Of a DNA stretch of 64,000 bases, positions 50,166 to 59,949 are shown piece after piece. The position numbers were made by a program, and so were the translations under genes. The notes under the pieces are model-generated. The model ran no database searches. It saw only the letters and a list, made by a program, of their open reading frames with translations, and was not told the DNA's origin. The number at the start of each line of letters is the position of its first letter. Positions within the stretch are counted from its first letter, which is position 1. Origin of the DNA: Notospermus geniculatus (taxonomy: Eukaryota; Nemertea; Pilidiophora; Heteronemertea; Lineidae); NCBI GenBank assembly GCA_002633025.1, contig NMRB01000024.1, positions 413,006 to 477,005 on the forward strand, given 5' to 3'.

Positions 50166-52801
50166 CTGCAGAAAAAAGACGCACGTGAGTTGTTTTAGAA
50201 AACAAGATCTTCGTGAAATTGACGACTGAAGTTCTCAACCTTGATCTTGTTAAAAAAAACGGAGTAATGGCCTATACACATGAATCATGTGTATAGGCCA
50301 TTAAATTGGACAACAAAAATTGGACCAACAAGTTTGATTGTGTGTGACGGGAAAATTGGATGGAATAAATTCCATCCAACATGATTTTGCAGAATAGGTT
50401 TCGTCCTATTTTTGTTTCATCAAACTTGGAAATTTGATCGTGTGTAGCTGAGCAGGATTTTTGTTGCATGATTGACCCTGCCATGCCGAGTGCATTCACT
50501 GCTAGTTTTTAGTAGCCCTTCTATTATTGTAAGTTTTATGAATTTTATGACATCATCCTGTATACTTGGCAGCCATTTTTGTGAGAATGTTTGATGAATA
50601 AGATTGATCGTGTGTGGCGGGGGCCAAATTTGATCAAACATGTTTGACGAACATGTTGTATCGTGTGTATTGGCCATAAAGTATAAGTCACCCTAACTTC
50701 AACATGGGCGAAGTGCCAGGCCTGTGCAACAGACACCATAAAGTCAACACGATTAAACCACAAAGCACAATATTTACCAGTTGACTGAGCACAACCTTGG
50801 AGTGTTTGCTGTTCAAGTGACCCTAACATTAGACAACTGCGACATGGATTTTTTACCAGTGACTTGTCAACATTTCCAAACTGGGCACTTTGCCCATGTT
50901 GAAGTTAGGGTGAATTATACTTTACTCTGTTTTTCTCATTTTAGGAACTGAACCCAACACCTCGATTTCTAGAATTTACTTCAACATACAGGCGACATCC
51001 ATTTAATTAAAGTCAACTGCCTTTTTCACACCTCACTGATAGTAGAAAATGCTGGAATTCACAGATCCTAAGCAGGTGGCCAGACCCTCTCATCTCAATC
51101 TTGCACCTAGTACTGTTTTTGACACATTTTCAATGAATACGACCTTCCAGAAATCACACAATATTAAAACTGATATCAAACCTGTGAAAACTGACAATGA
51201 CCCGCAGATGTTTTCCAAGAATTTACTGACTTCCGGTTCTGAATAAACCTGACAAAACCCCAAGAAAAACAAGATGCGTTAATTTCACTTAAATATCGCC
51301 CCCTAGATGACCTTCTAGAAATCACTCCCACTGACGTCAATTTACTTGTATTCTATCTTCCCAAATATGGAAATAACTGGAATCGCACATTTGAAAACTG
51401 ACAGCGGCACCTTGGATATTTTTCAATATGGCTGACTGCCGGTATCGGTTTTGAACGAACATGGCATAAAACCAAGAATGAAATGGTCCATGGACCATGT
51501 GCTCACCTGGGTGAATGTACCAGAAGAACAAACAAAGTGTCAACTCAAAATGTCCCAGGGAACCATCATACCAGGTCAGAACTTTCTGTGTGGTATTGTT
51601 CATATGACCGGAGCCAAAGATGGCCTCCTGGCAGCCATGTTTGAGGCAGAATCGTGCCGAAAATTGCTGAACACATACATGTAGAGGGGACCTAGATATA
51701 TAATTACACCAAGTTAGAAGACTCTAGGTCAAGTAGCCACTGTACCACTTAATGGCAAAATTTTGAACTTTGACCTCTGTGACCTTGAAAAGTGGGTCAA
51801 ACCCGACGGACGCTACACCACCCAGGTGAGATAAAAATGCTTACCTTTAATTTATATCTCCCCCTCGATGTGCGGGTAATTAAATAATGAGAGATCCCCG
51901 TGGGGTTGTCGAACTTTGGCACCTTAACTGAGAGAGCGAAGCAGCCCGGATGTGTCGTGCTGTCTCGTACGATGAATGACCCTATTTCCTCCTGTGATAG
52001 GATTTCCAGCGCAATTTCTCTGAAAGGTAAAAAACAAATTGTTCGAACAATTTTGGAGATAAGTGACCTATCCTGTGAGGGTACACCCTGAGATCAAATT
52101 TGAAGACTCTAGGCTATGTCCATAACAACAACTGCATTGTTGAACAACATAAGTGCTCTCTGGAGTTCAAAAGATGGGGTAAGGAGAGATTCAATCCAAA
52201 CAATGTTGAATTTTACACTTATTTTACAGCCCCAAGGCACCCAGGCCCAAGGTGCTGCCACCTTCATAGCACACCACCACGGCACCTAGGCCCAACAAGG
52301 TGCTGCCACTCCATAGCACACCCCAAGGCACCTAGGCCCAAGGTGCTGCCATCTTCACAGCACACCCCCATGGCACCTAGGCCCAGGGTGCTGCTATGTT
52401 CATAGCTGAACACCATCGAAAACTGGGGGACTGGTGACAATGTAAACTGGTGACCGAAAGAAACACTGAGTTCATCGGAGATACTGTAAACCATGAAAAT
52501 TTTGCGTGCATTTTATTTTTCCGATTTTCGTGCTCAAGGGTCAAAACGTGAACATAAACCGCGCGAAAATTATTATTCTTATTATTCTGTTGAAGCTGAA
52601 GGGTTCCAATCGAGAAAATTTATTCTTCGTGAATTCGTACACCCCCGAAATCGCGAACATTTAGCGTCGCGAAAATATCACGGTTTACAGTATTTGAGGG
52701 AGTTTACAAACCTGGGGATTCCTGCTTGATACCATGAGGCTTGCTGGAGGGTTGAGTCGTCCAGGGAACCAGCACCATCATAACGTCGCAATGAGTCCAG
52801 T
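49956..52801 (-). CDS. SH2-domain protein, tensin-type (3 exons, 5'-incomplete)
   Basis: Minus-strand exons 52801-52712, 52019-51845 and 50165-49956 join in one frame (90 + 175 + 210 bases). All boundaries are AG..GT. The product reads LDSLRRYDGAGSLDDSTLQQ, ASWYQAGIPREIALEILSQE, EIGSFIVRDSTTHPGCFALS, VKVPKFDNPTGISHYLITRT, SRGRYKLKGLEKEWTSLMAL, VIHHTVMQEMLPCTLQLPRN and an acidic tail to TGA. This is a whole SH2 fold: entry Trp (WYQAGIPRE), the phosphotyrosine-binding Arg in FIVRDS, HYLITRT, and the SLMALVIHHTV...LPCTLQLP C-terminal helix and strand. Wording such as GSFIVRDS, RGxxKLKG and LPCxLxLP resembles tensin SH2 domains, but no PTB domain follows, so it is not a classical tensin. The name and ligand are unknown. 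The start lies further upstream on the minus strand. Confidence 0.88.
50266..50676. mobile_element. Composite inverted-repeat element in the SH2 intron
   Basis: It begins with a 38-bp hairpin AATGGCCTATACACATGAAT..., has several GATCGTGTGTGGCGGG-type repeats inside, and ends GTGTGTATTGGCCAT, complementary to the start. The next MITE (50677) begins at its end. Confidence 0.5.
50677..50924. mobile_element. MITE, TAAAGTATGATTCACC family
   Basis: Ends are TAAAGTATAAGTCACCCTAA and TTAGGGTGAATTATACTTTA; interior orientation is reversed relative to 35875-36123. It lies in the intron between the last two SH2 exons. Confidence 0.85.
50925..51844. other. Remainder of SH2 intron
   Basis: No coding exon recognised. 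A palindromic phrase AATGGTCCATGGACCAT at 51481-51500 also occurs at 719-739 in opposite orientation with its flanks (GAGCACGTGGTCCATGGACC), so it belongs to a dispersed repeat. Confidence 0.5.
51845..52019 (-). CDS. SH2 gene middle exon: SH2 core
   Basis: 58 codons completed by one carried base (Arg). It encodes EIALEILSQEEIGSFIVRDS, TTHPGCFALSVKVPKFDNPT and GISHYLITRTSRGRYKLK. The acceptor is TTACCTTTCAG; the donor AAG/GTAAGC. FIVRDS supplies the invariant beta-B Arg. Confidence 0.92.
52230..52400 (+). repeat. Tandem repeat, ~44-bp unit, four copies
   Basis: The unit is GGCACCTAGGCCCAAGGTGC + TGCCACCTTCATAGCACACC, repeated four times with indels, in the SH2 intron. Confidence 0.88.
52481..52693. 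mobile_element. MITE with ATACTGTAAACC ends
   Basis: ATACTGTAAACCATGAAAAT and ATATCACGGTTTACAGTAT are inverted. Interior AATTATTATTC...GAATTCG-type AT-rich sequence with CGCG stretches. It ends 19 bases before the SH2 exon donor at 52711. Confidence 0.8.
52712..52801 (-). CDS. SH2 gene exon: linker and SH2 entry
   Basis: After TCTCATTTCAG it encodes LDSLRRYDGAGSLDDSTLQQ and ASWYQAGIP plus two bases of Arg, then the donor GTTTGT. It enters in phase with two bases expected from the preceding exon. Confidence 0.85.
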
Positions 52802-53172
52802 CTGAAATGAGACAATTTACATCAGGTTAAGTACGGTGTTAGCGGTATTTGTCAAAACGACTGAATGTGGACGTGAACTGAAAAACTTGAGAAATCTTGA
52901 TTATAACGCATGACCACCTGAAAAATATTAGACAAGGGTTGATATTGACCTACTGAGGAGTCTTAAAGGAGTTAGACGCCGAAGTTGTAAACAAGCTGGT
53001 TTGTTTACAAATATGGTCGGCAAACTAGTTTTATTCCTTCGTGCAGGTGGCAGCACCCGTGATCGTTAGACTGGTTCCCGGTCTGATGCAACTCACTCAC
53101 GATATTCACGTCAGTACATATCACCGACAATAGGTGGCAGCACCGCAGGCGTCCGTGGATAGAGAACCAGTG

Positions 53173-53634
53173 NNNNNNNNNNNNNNNNNNNNNNNNNNNN
53201 NNNNNNNNNNNNNNNNNNNNNNNNNNNNNNNNNNNNNNNNNNNNNNNNNNNNNNNNNNNNNNNNNNNNNNNNNNNNNNNNNNNNNNNNNNNNNNNNNNNN
53301 NNNNNNNNNNNNNNNNNNNNNNNNNNNNNNNNNNNNNNNNNNNNNNNNNNNNNNNNNNNNNNNNNNNNNNNNNNNNNNNNNNNNNNNNNNNNNNNNNNNN
53401 NNNNNNNNNNNNNNNNNNNNNNNNNNNNNNNNNNNNNNNNNNNNNNNNNNNNNNNNNNNNNNNNNNNNNNNNNNNNNNNNNNNNNNNNNNNNNNNNNNNN
53501 NNNNNNNNNNNNNNNNNNNNNNNNNNNNNNNNNNNNNNNNNNNNNNNNNNNNNNNNNNNNNNNNNNNNNNNNNNNNNNNNNNNNNNNNNNNNNNNNNNNN
53601 NNNNNNNNNNNNNNNNNNNNNNNNNNNNNNNNNN
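53173..53634. other. 462-base assembly gap
   Basis: A run of N upstream of the SH2 exons. A missing exon of the minus-strand gene could lie here. Confidence 0.97.
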
Positions 53635-54685
53635 CTTTTTCTTTTTTGGCGATGGAAACATCGTACGAAACAAACTACGGAATATTATGCCTCCCGACAA
53701 AAATCATGGATGCATTTTCACAGTTTACCTCCGAATAATACAAGACATGCAAGATTATGTTATGTTATGTGTTTATGAGCAGCTGAGGTGTCTATTTCAT
53801 CCCAAGGTGGACAAAATTTGTAGTACATTTCTTCAGTAATGTATAGTGCTTTGCATCATTCCATCAAAACCTGACCACAATTACTGCACAACTTTCTATA
53901 TCATATGCATACAATAATGTTTACAAACTTAGGATGCAATGGTCTTTGACTTCAATTCAACTTGGTCAAAATTTCTGATGTGCTCAGTACACATTTGCAC
54001 AGAATACTGCACAAGCAAATACAACCAACTTAGACTGAAATATTGATTGTTCAGGTATAATTCAGTTTCATCCCATTTGACCGAATTTTGTGAACATTTT
54101 CTAAGTAAAATGTACACAATTAATGGCATAGTAAGGATGGCACCGACATCGAAGAAACTGGAGACACCAGTATGTGAAAAATGAAACAGTTCTTTATAGT
54201 AAGCTGTTGGAAGTATAGGTACCCTTGACTTGCATGAAAGCTAATGAGCTGAGGTCTAGTTAACATATGAAATCGATGCCTATTAACACATTAGATCCCG
54301 GCCACCTGGAGATACGACGCACGTCAGGCGTTTCCGGCTCACAACTTTACCCCCAAACCCCCAATGTCTCATGTATGATCCCCATACAGACACTTGGATG
54401 AAGAGACAACTCAAAAAGTTCAGTGCTGATATTAGGGCCATTTAGACGGCAGAGCAAAAAGCCACATTCTGATCCGATCCGATCGACCCACATTCAAAGC
54501 CAGATGTGGACTTAAGGATATGTGTGCACGATTTTTTACACGACCCATTTTGACCAGACTCACGAACACGATAGGCTCAACTGGTCCTAACATGCAAAGT
54601 CCGATGTAAAATTGTTAGGACTGGGTACCAGTCTAGGGTTCTCCAAATACTCAGAGTTACAACTGATATCATGGACTGCAGACTG
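53635..54685. other. Stretch without recognised features
   Basis: AT-rich DNA after the gap. No coding or repeat structure that I can support. Confidence 0.4.
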
Positions 54686-54689
54686 CACC

Positions 54690-54778
54690 AAATCTCCGTA
54701 CATCGACCACAATCTCCATGCATCGACCACAATCTCCATGCGTCGACCACAATCTCCTGCATCGACCGCAACCTCTTG
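54690..54778 (+). repeat. 20-bp tandem repeat, about four units
   Basis: CATCGACCACAATCTCCATG repeats with single-base changes. Short reading frames on both strands here are due to the repeat. Confidence 0.85.
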
Positions 54779-55037
54779 CAGAATGCGCAACACAAACAAG
54801 ACAATAACATTTGCAGGGAATTAGTAATGAGCACCAATTTCCCCCATTTAGTGGCAGAAATATTCGGTCAATCCTGATAAAATTTCAGGTAATACAGCAA
54901 TTAGTCGGTATTCACAGTTTACTTCAGAGTTAGTTCTGGTTGATAGACCGGTGCTTACTGCGGGAGATTTCCTGCTTTTGAGCCACTCCGGGCACTCTGG
55001 TTTCCTCCTGCTCCACCTTTATTCACCCAATACTCTT

Positions 55038-55195
55038 TAAGCCGCCAAGTGCACATTTGTGACAATAATCAATGCGTTAGGGGTGTTTTTAAAGTCGACT
55101 GACCCAACGCTGTCGACTCGTCATTCAGCCAGGTCAGTCGATTTTATAAAACACCCCTATCGCATTGAGTTTTGCCGCAAATGTGCGCCTGGCTT
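55038..55195. mobile_element. MITE with long imperfect arms
   Basis: AAGTGCACATTTGTGACAAT, then ATGCGTTAGGGGTGTTTTTA and AGTCGACTGACCC at the left pair with GGTCAGTCGATTTTATAAAA, CACCCCTATCGCATTGAG and CGCAAATGTGCGCC at the right. Confidence 0.75.
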
Positions 55196-55230
55196 TACAG
55201 AGCCAAAGTTAATGATAAATGCCTTGTTTA

Positions 55231-55437
55231 GGGAGCCACGGTGGTGTAGTGGTTTGGGTCTCCGACTAGCGGTCAGAGGGTCCCGGGTTTGAATCCACTG
55301 TGGCGTGAGACTTTGGGCAAGTCTCTTTGCCTTACTGGCCTCTCTCCACCCAGGTGTATAAATGGCTACCAGACTGTAATGTTCATATTGTAGCGCTGAA
55401 TGATCAGCAAATCTCAATTCTACTAAACAATTTCCGG
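55231..55437 (+). mobile_element. tRNA-derived SINE
   Basis: The head GGAGCCACGGTGGTGTAGTG, then GTTTGGGTCTCCGACTAGCG and GGGTTTGAATCC (B box), is followed by a body CTCTTTGCCTTACTGGCCTC and GTGTATAAATGGCTACCAG. The head lacks an acceptor-stem partner, so it is not a functional tRNA. It is a relative of 16217-16428. Confidence 0.75.
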
Positions 55438-55504
55438 ATAGACTGCCCTTAAAGTGTCAAGTCAGATGAGAACCTCTACCGTTAGACTATTAACCCAAAC
55501 TTTA

Positions 55505-55790
55505 CAGCCCCAGATCCAGGGGGCGTGGGGGCGTACGCTTCCTATTTTTGGCAGAGCAATGTTTTTTTAGCAAGAACAAATTTAATCAGATAGAAATTTG
55601 AGAATTTTGCTCTCAGATGCCAGGAAAATGCATCTAAAGCATTTATAAATTGTCAGATTTTCCAGGGTGAGGACCCCAAGACCCCCATTTGGGTTTCGCC
55701 CTTTCGGTCTTCGCCGCCTCCGTTAACCTACGCCCCCCCTTTCTGTCAACCTACGCCCCCCCCTTTCTGTCAATCCTGGATCCGGCCCTG
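55505..55790. mobile_element. DNA element with CAGCCCCAGATCCAGG ends and 5-bp TSD
   Basis: The left end CAGCCCCAGATCCAGGGGGC is inverted relative to CAATCCTGGATCCGGCCCTG at the right. CTTTA occurs on both sides (55500-55504, 55791-55795). The interior contains AGACCCCCATTTGGGTTTCG and repeated CTACGCCCCCCCTTTCTGTC. Confidence 0.8.
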
Positions 55791-55800
55791 CTTTACTTTT

Positions 55801-56740
55801 TTAAAGCTGACGTGAATGAACAAAAACCACAGCGCCACAGTATGGTGGTCTACAGAAGTGCGAACGCCCTTCGGAGTTTCTCCAGAACATGATAGACTAC
55901 CGGCCTATTTGGTGGCGCCACTGTATTCAGTCTCAGGCTTTCAGTCGGGACACATCAAGAGATAGTGTCCAAGTGACAGAGCCTGATAGACTTAGTACGA
56001 TCCGTAGGAACCGAGTATGAGGTTGGTCAGGGTTCTTTAGTGTTTGCGCCCAGTTGATATATATGGTACAATGGCGAAAACTTCGGCATCAACAAATAAT
56101 ACACCACTCGTCTGAGTTTCAGAAACTCCAATTGGTATCATTGCAAACATGTTGCATATAAATCTTATTTGATTTCTTTGGCCATAGTTTCGTTATTTGA
56201 ATATATTTTCACAGAAATGCAATGTACTTGGTCTGAGCAGTAATACATGCATGACTTGCGCGATGTGTGTGTATTTGTAGAAAGAATATTTAATTGATTA
56301 CGGTAATTATGGCCAAAGGAATAAAATAAGAATTTTCCGCAACGTATATGTAATGATATCTGATGACGTTGATGTACGTCAAATGAGTGTTGTATTGTTT
56401 TTGAATGCATAAATGTTTTCAACTGGTGCTTGGATAACACCATAAATGTCAACAAGAAGTGAATACTATAGAATGGTGATCAACTTTCCTCTCTGGTTCC
56501 GAAAGAACATAACGCCTTCGACCTGCTGACGTCATCGGGACGCCATCGCTCGATGTTACTCCATTGACAGACTCATGGAGAATACAGTGGCGCCACCAAA
56601 TATGCTGGTAGTCTATCATGTTCTGGAGGTGTTTTGAAAGTGCCTTATGGTCGTTTGTATTTCTCTTGACCACCACCGTGGCGTGGTGGTCTTTTTCAAA
56701 GCTGGAATCTCCAGTTTTTGTTCATTCACGTCAGCTTTAA
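55801..56740. mobile_element. TTAA-flanked foldback element (~940 bp)
   Basis: TTAA-AGCTGACGTGAATGAACA at the left and TGTTCATTCACGTCAGCT-TTAA-type sequence at the right are inverted, and the arms extend over about 120-150 bp (TACAGAAGTGCGAACGCCCT... ; ATGATAGACTACCGGC against CTGGTAGTCTATCAT; GGTGGCGCCACTGTATTC against GAATACAGTGGCGCCACC). TTAA on both sides is the piggyBac-type target. There is no transposase ORF inside, so it is non-autonomous. Confidence 0.75.
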
Positions 56741-57061
56741 TGCTCGGCTGACAACTAAAACTTTTAACCTACACAATCATCAGCTGGCACATCACCCCAG
56801 GAGTTATGGCATCTGCCTCTTCTCATCAGTATTAACATACCAAATTAGGACTGGACCCTCAAGTGGGACAAACCAGCGACGCTTCAATGGCATATTTCAC
56901 GTGGAGTCACATTCAAATTCCATCTGTGGCCAACGCCAAAAATCTCAAGGGTGGATGACTATGTGTAGAATGTTTTAGAGAGCACCGGTGTGACATGTTA
57001 CAATGTAAATTATTATATGAAATGAAAGAGTACTAAGTATTACCGGTACACTATACAACAT

Positions 57062-57188
57062 GGGTCGTATTCATAAAGCAGTTCTATCGTTAGAACCGTC
57101 TTAGGCCCGTTCTAAGTATAGCGTTTGACGATACCTGGAACCGGCCTAAGACGGTTCTAATGATAGAACCGCTTTATGAATACGACCC
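57062..57188. mobile_element. Palindromic MITE, GGTCGTATTCATAAAGC
   Basis: GGTCGTATTCATAAAGCAGT and ACCGCTTTATGAATACGACC are inverted. The interior AGAACCGTCTTAGGCCCGTT pairs with AACCGGCCTAAGACGGTTCT. Confidence 0.88.
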
Positions 57189-57290
57189 CATATGAATAAG
57201 CCCAATACCAGGTTACAACAGTACTTTAATGCCAATTACATAATAATCAGATTTGACTGGTTTTCTCGGCATGTTCGTCCTTCTGTATAG

Positions 57291-57496
57291 TAAAGTATGA
57301 TTCACCCTTCAATATGGGCAAAGTGCCAGGCCTGTGTAACAGACAGCGTAAAGTGAACACAATGGGTTCATGGAAAGTAAACCAAGTTACCCTAACATCA
57401 TTAGGTAACAGCGACATGGATTATTTACCACTGATTTGTGCACATTTCTAAGTTTGGCACTTTGCCCATGTTGAAGTTAGGGTGAATCATACTTTA
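57291..57496. mobile_element. MITE, TAAAGTATGATTCACC family (shorter copy)
   Basis: It reads TAAAGTATGATTCACCCTTC to TTAGGGTGAATCATACTTTA; 206 bp, with an internal deletion relative to the 249-bp copies. Confidence 0.85.
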
Positions 57497-57560
57497 GTAG
57501 GCCCTATTTGATTTTTCCATCAGGGCCGAAGCCAAAGCATCATTGACCCTGGTAAAGCAA

Positions 57561-57692
57561 GGTTCACTGGCACACAGATCCGATCCGTTTCCAGTCCGTT
57601 TGCCCCTAGTTTTCCGGATACGACAACGCTGAAGTCCATTTGAAAGATTTTTTACGGACATGAACCGTATCAATTCCGTGTGCCAATGAACG
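57561..57692. mobile_element. MITE inserted in a dispersed repeat
   Basis: GGTTCACTGGCACACAGATC and CCGTGTGCCAATGAAC are the inverted ends. The flanking sequences TTTTCCATCAGGGCCGAAGC and GGCCATCTCAGCCTACTGAT are close together at 63060-63140, the approximate empty site. Confidence 0.7.
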
Positions 57693-57985
57693 AAAAGGCC
57701 ATCTCAGCCTACTGATGTTCTTCACTTGGATGCGGTCTGTTGAAAAGTTGCCATGGAAATTCCTGGAGGTAGCAACACACACGAAGAATCTATATTATAA
57801 TTGACGGTGGCACATTAACTTCGAACACGAACTCCTCCGTTGTTTCTGATCGAAATGGCACCATTTTCACAGAAAGTGTTGAGAATGATATGGGGGTGGC
57901 CCTTAAGTGGGTGGCATTACATTTTTTTACCGTTAAGCGAATAAAATGCACGAAGAAACTTCCAATGATTTGCAATGCCCACTAG

Positions 57986-58059
57986 CCTGGTTCCGCTGGC
58001 CACCGTGTAGATGGCGCTGCGTACGCAACACCATCTACACGGTGGCCGACGGAACCAGG
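57986..58059. repeat. 74-bp hairpin
   Basis: CCTGGTTCCGCTGGCCACCG + TGTAGATGG pairs with CCATCTACACGGTGGCCGAC + GGAACCAGG: 29 bp with two mismatches around a 16-base loop. The size is that of a pre-miRNA hairpin, but a minimal MITE is equally likely. Confidence 0.7.
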
Positions 58060-58069
58060 TATAATGCAT

Positions 58070-59848
58070 TGTCTTCAACCAGGCAGGGTGATCAGAAAAT
58101 AGGAACTTCAACACATAAAAACTGCTGCCATCTGCTTCCCATAGGCCTAGATTATTGTCCGAGGAGTTGGCCCCCTCTAAACATATTCCCTCACACAGAG
58201 ACGCCCAGCAAAGTGCCATCTTCTGGCCACATGCATCCTGTGAATGTGCTGGCCACGGGTACCATGCTAGTTTGGTTTAAAAAAGGCCAAATTTGAAAGC
58301 AGTTCATTCAGAGCAAGTGGGTACTTCTCAAACAGTGACTGAGGTCAACAGGACCTATAACTGCCCGTAGCTGTGTAAAGTAACTATCAACTGAATATGT
58401 GGTTAACTTCTTACCACTAAATCACCAGAAAAATATTTCTCTTCTCTGAATGAAACACTTCAACAGCACAATTTAAACAACTCTACCAAATTTTTCAGTG
58501 GAAGAATGTTGACGCAATGTTTCCCTGGTTTTGTCATATATTCCTTCCGCTTAAAATATGCATTCAGACCCCACAACCATTACAAATTTGCTGTTTTTAG
58601 GGTTTTATTTAAAGGTCTAGGACTGTGTTTTCTGCAAGATCTCAATTCTAAGAGACACTAGTGACACCTATTGATCATCTTCCAAGAACTGCGTGAAACA
58701 GAGCAGTTTCAGTGCATGAGTAAAACGGTGAGCAGTTCGAAACAAACTGCACGAGGGTTTGTCTCCAAGGGTGGTCGATAGTTGCCAGGCCCTCATCCCA
58801 ATGCATGGCCAAAATTTGAGGAGTGGGGTTAATCCCTTGAGACCCTCTCCAGAAGGGATTATAGGGCAAGGGTGAAGGGCGGCAATGCAGAATTGGACAA
58901 CAATTACATGTCATTCGTTGAAGATTACACATATGACCATTCCCTGGGATTAGTAACACAAAGGGACTGAGACACATGGACATAAGACCCCCCAAAACCC
59001 TTTTGTAAAAGGGACAGTAGGTTTCTATTGCTACAAGTGCGGCAGGATTGGGCAAGTTTAATGAGGGTCACAAATGTTGATAAATGTTTTTCCTGTGAAT
59101 TATGTCCCTCTCAGAAAGGAAACACGGCCATTTACCCCATTAAGTTCCAAGGTGTAATTTGGATGTTTGTTGAAGGGAAATTGCCAACAAATTGGAGGCC
59201 TATGACCAGACTTGCAATATTGATCCTGATGTAATACTAGTCATTTACTTTTAAACGTACTTGAAGAACTTGTTCAAACTGGCTGGATGCAATTTCATGG
59301 TCAAAATATTTCGTTAATTGAATATTTGTATTACAGTAATGATGAGTCATACAGATAAAATAATGGAAGATCTCCAGACGACAATTGTAATTTTTTGACG
59401 CCTCCTGTTACGAATCGCATATCTAAAGGTCTATTGCAATGTATCGGGGTCAAAGGTGAATCAAACTGATGACGTTCTAAGAATCAGGGTGTGTACAGCT
59501 TACGGACCACCAAATTTAAGACTTTTTAAGACCAAGTATCGGCAAAATTTAAGACATATTTTCTTGTAAACGAAGCACCCGAACAGATCCCTGGCAGCCT
59601 GGATTCCAGGTTCCGCCTGGAAAAAAATGACCGGGGATCAACATGGCCAAGAAGGGGCCCTCTTCCAGAAAAATTTTGATTTTAGAAGCCCGGAGATGCG
59701 ATTTCCCGGCATTTCCTGCCAAATTTTTAAAAGACTTTTTAAGACCTTGTATGCACCCTAAAGAATGAAGACGTCACTTTCGCCTGGATTATCTGAAAAG
59801 GATGCAGGATCCTGGCACAAAACAACAGAACAAGAACTTCCCACTCAC
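58070..59848. other. Stretch without a supported gene
   Basis: Minus-strand open frames near 58.7-59.05 kb lack domains and codon structure. No clear repeats were found. If 59849-59940 is exon 1 of the SH2 gene, this is part of its first intron. Confidence 0.4.
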
Positions 59849-59940
59849 CTCCCAAATAATGAGACTTCAAAATACGTCACACATTTGATCCGAATCATTT
59901 TCTCGGATCCCATCCTACAACTTGTCTTGTGTATCACCAT
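59849..59940 (-). CDS. Tentative first coding exon of the SH2 gene
   Basis: ATG in a good context (AAG ATG G), with an in-frame TAG 18 bases upstream, opens 30 codons (MVIHKTSCRMGSEKMIRIKC, then VTYFEVSLFG). They end with two bases at GGGAG/GTGAGTGG, a strong donor. The leftover phase matches the 52801 exon (AG + A = Arg). The intron would be 7 kb and span the gap. No homology supports it; chance is possible. Confidence 0.3.
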
Positions 59941-59949
59941 CTTGAATCT

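Noticed and set aside
51451-51684. 77-codon plus-strand frame
   Set aside because: It overlaps a dispersed repeat also seen near 719-739 and lies antisense in the SH2 intron. No domain.
53005-53778. Long frames on both strands near 53.0-53.8 kb
   Set aside because: They consist mostly of the N-gap read as unknown residues.
55231-55437. Functional tRNA gene
   Set aside because: A and B boxes are present, but there is no complementary acceptor stem and a SINE body follows. The same holds for 10138, 14515, 15968, 16217 and 63725.
58675-59055. 126-codon minus-strand frame
   Set aside because: No domain or splice context was found, so it is treated as chance.
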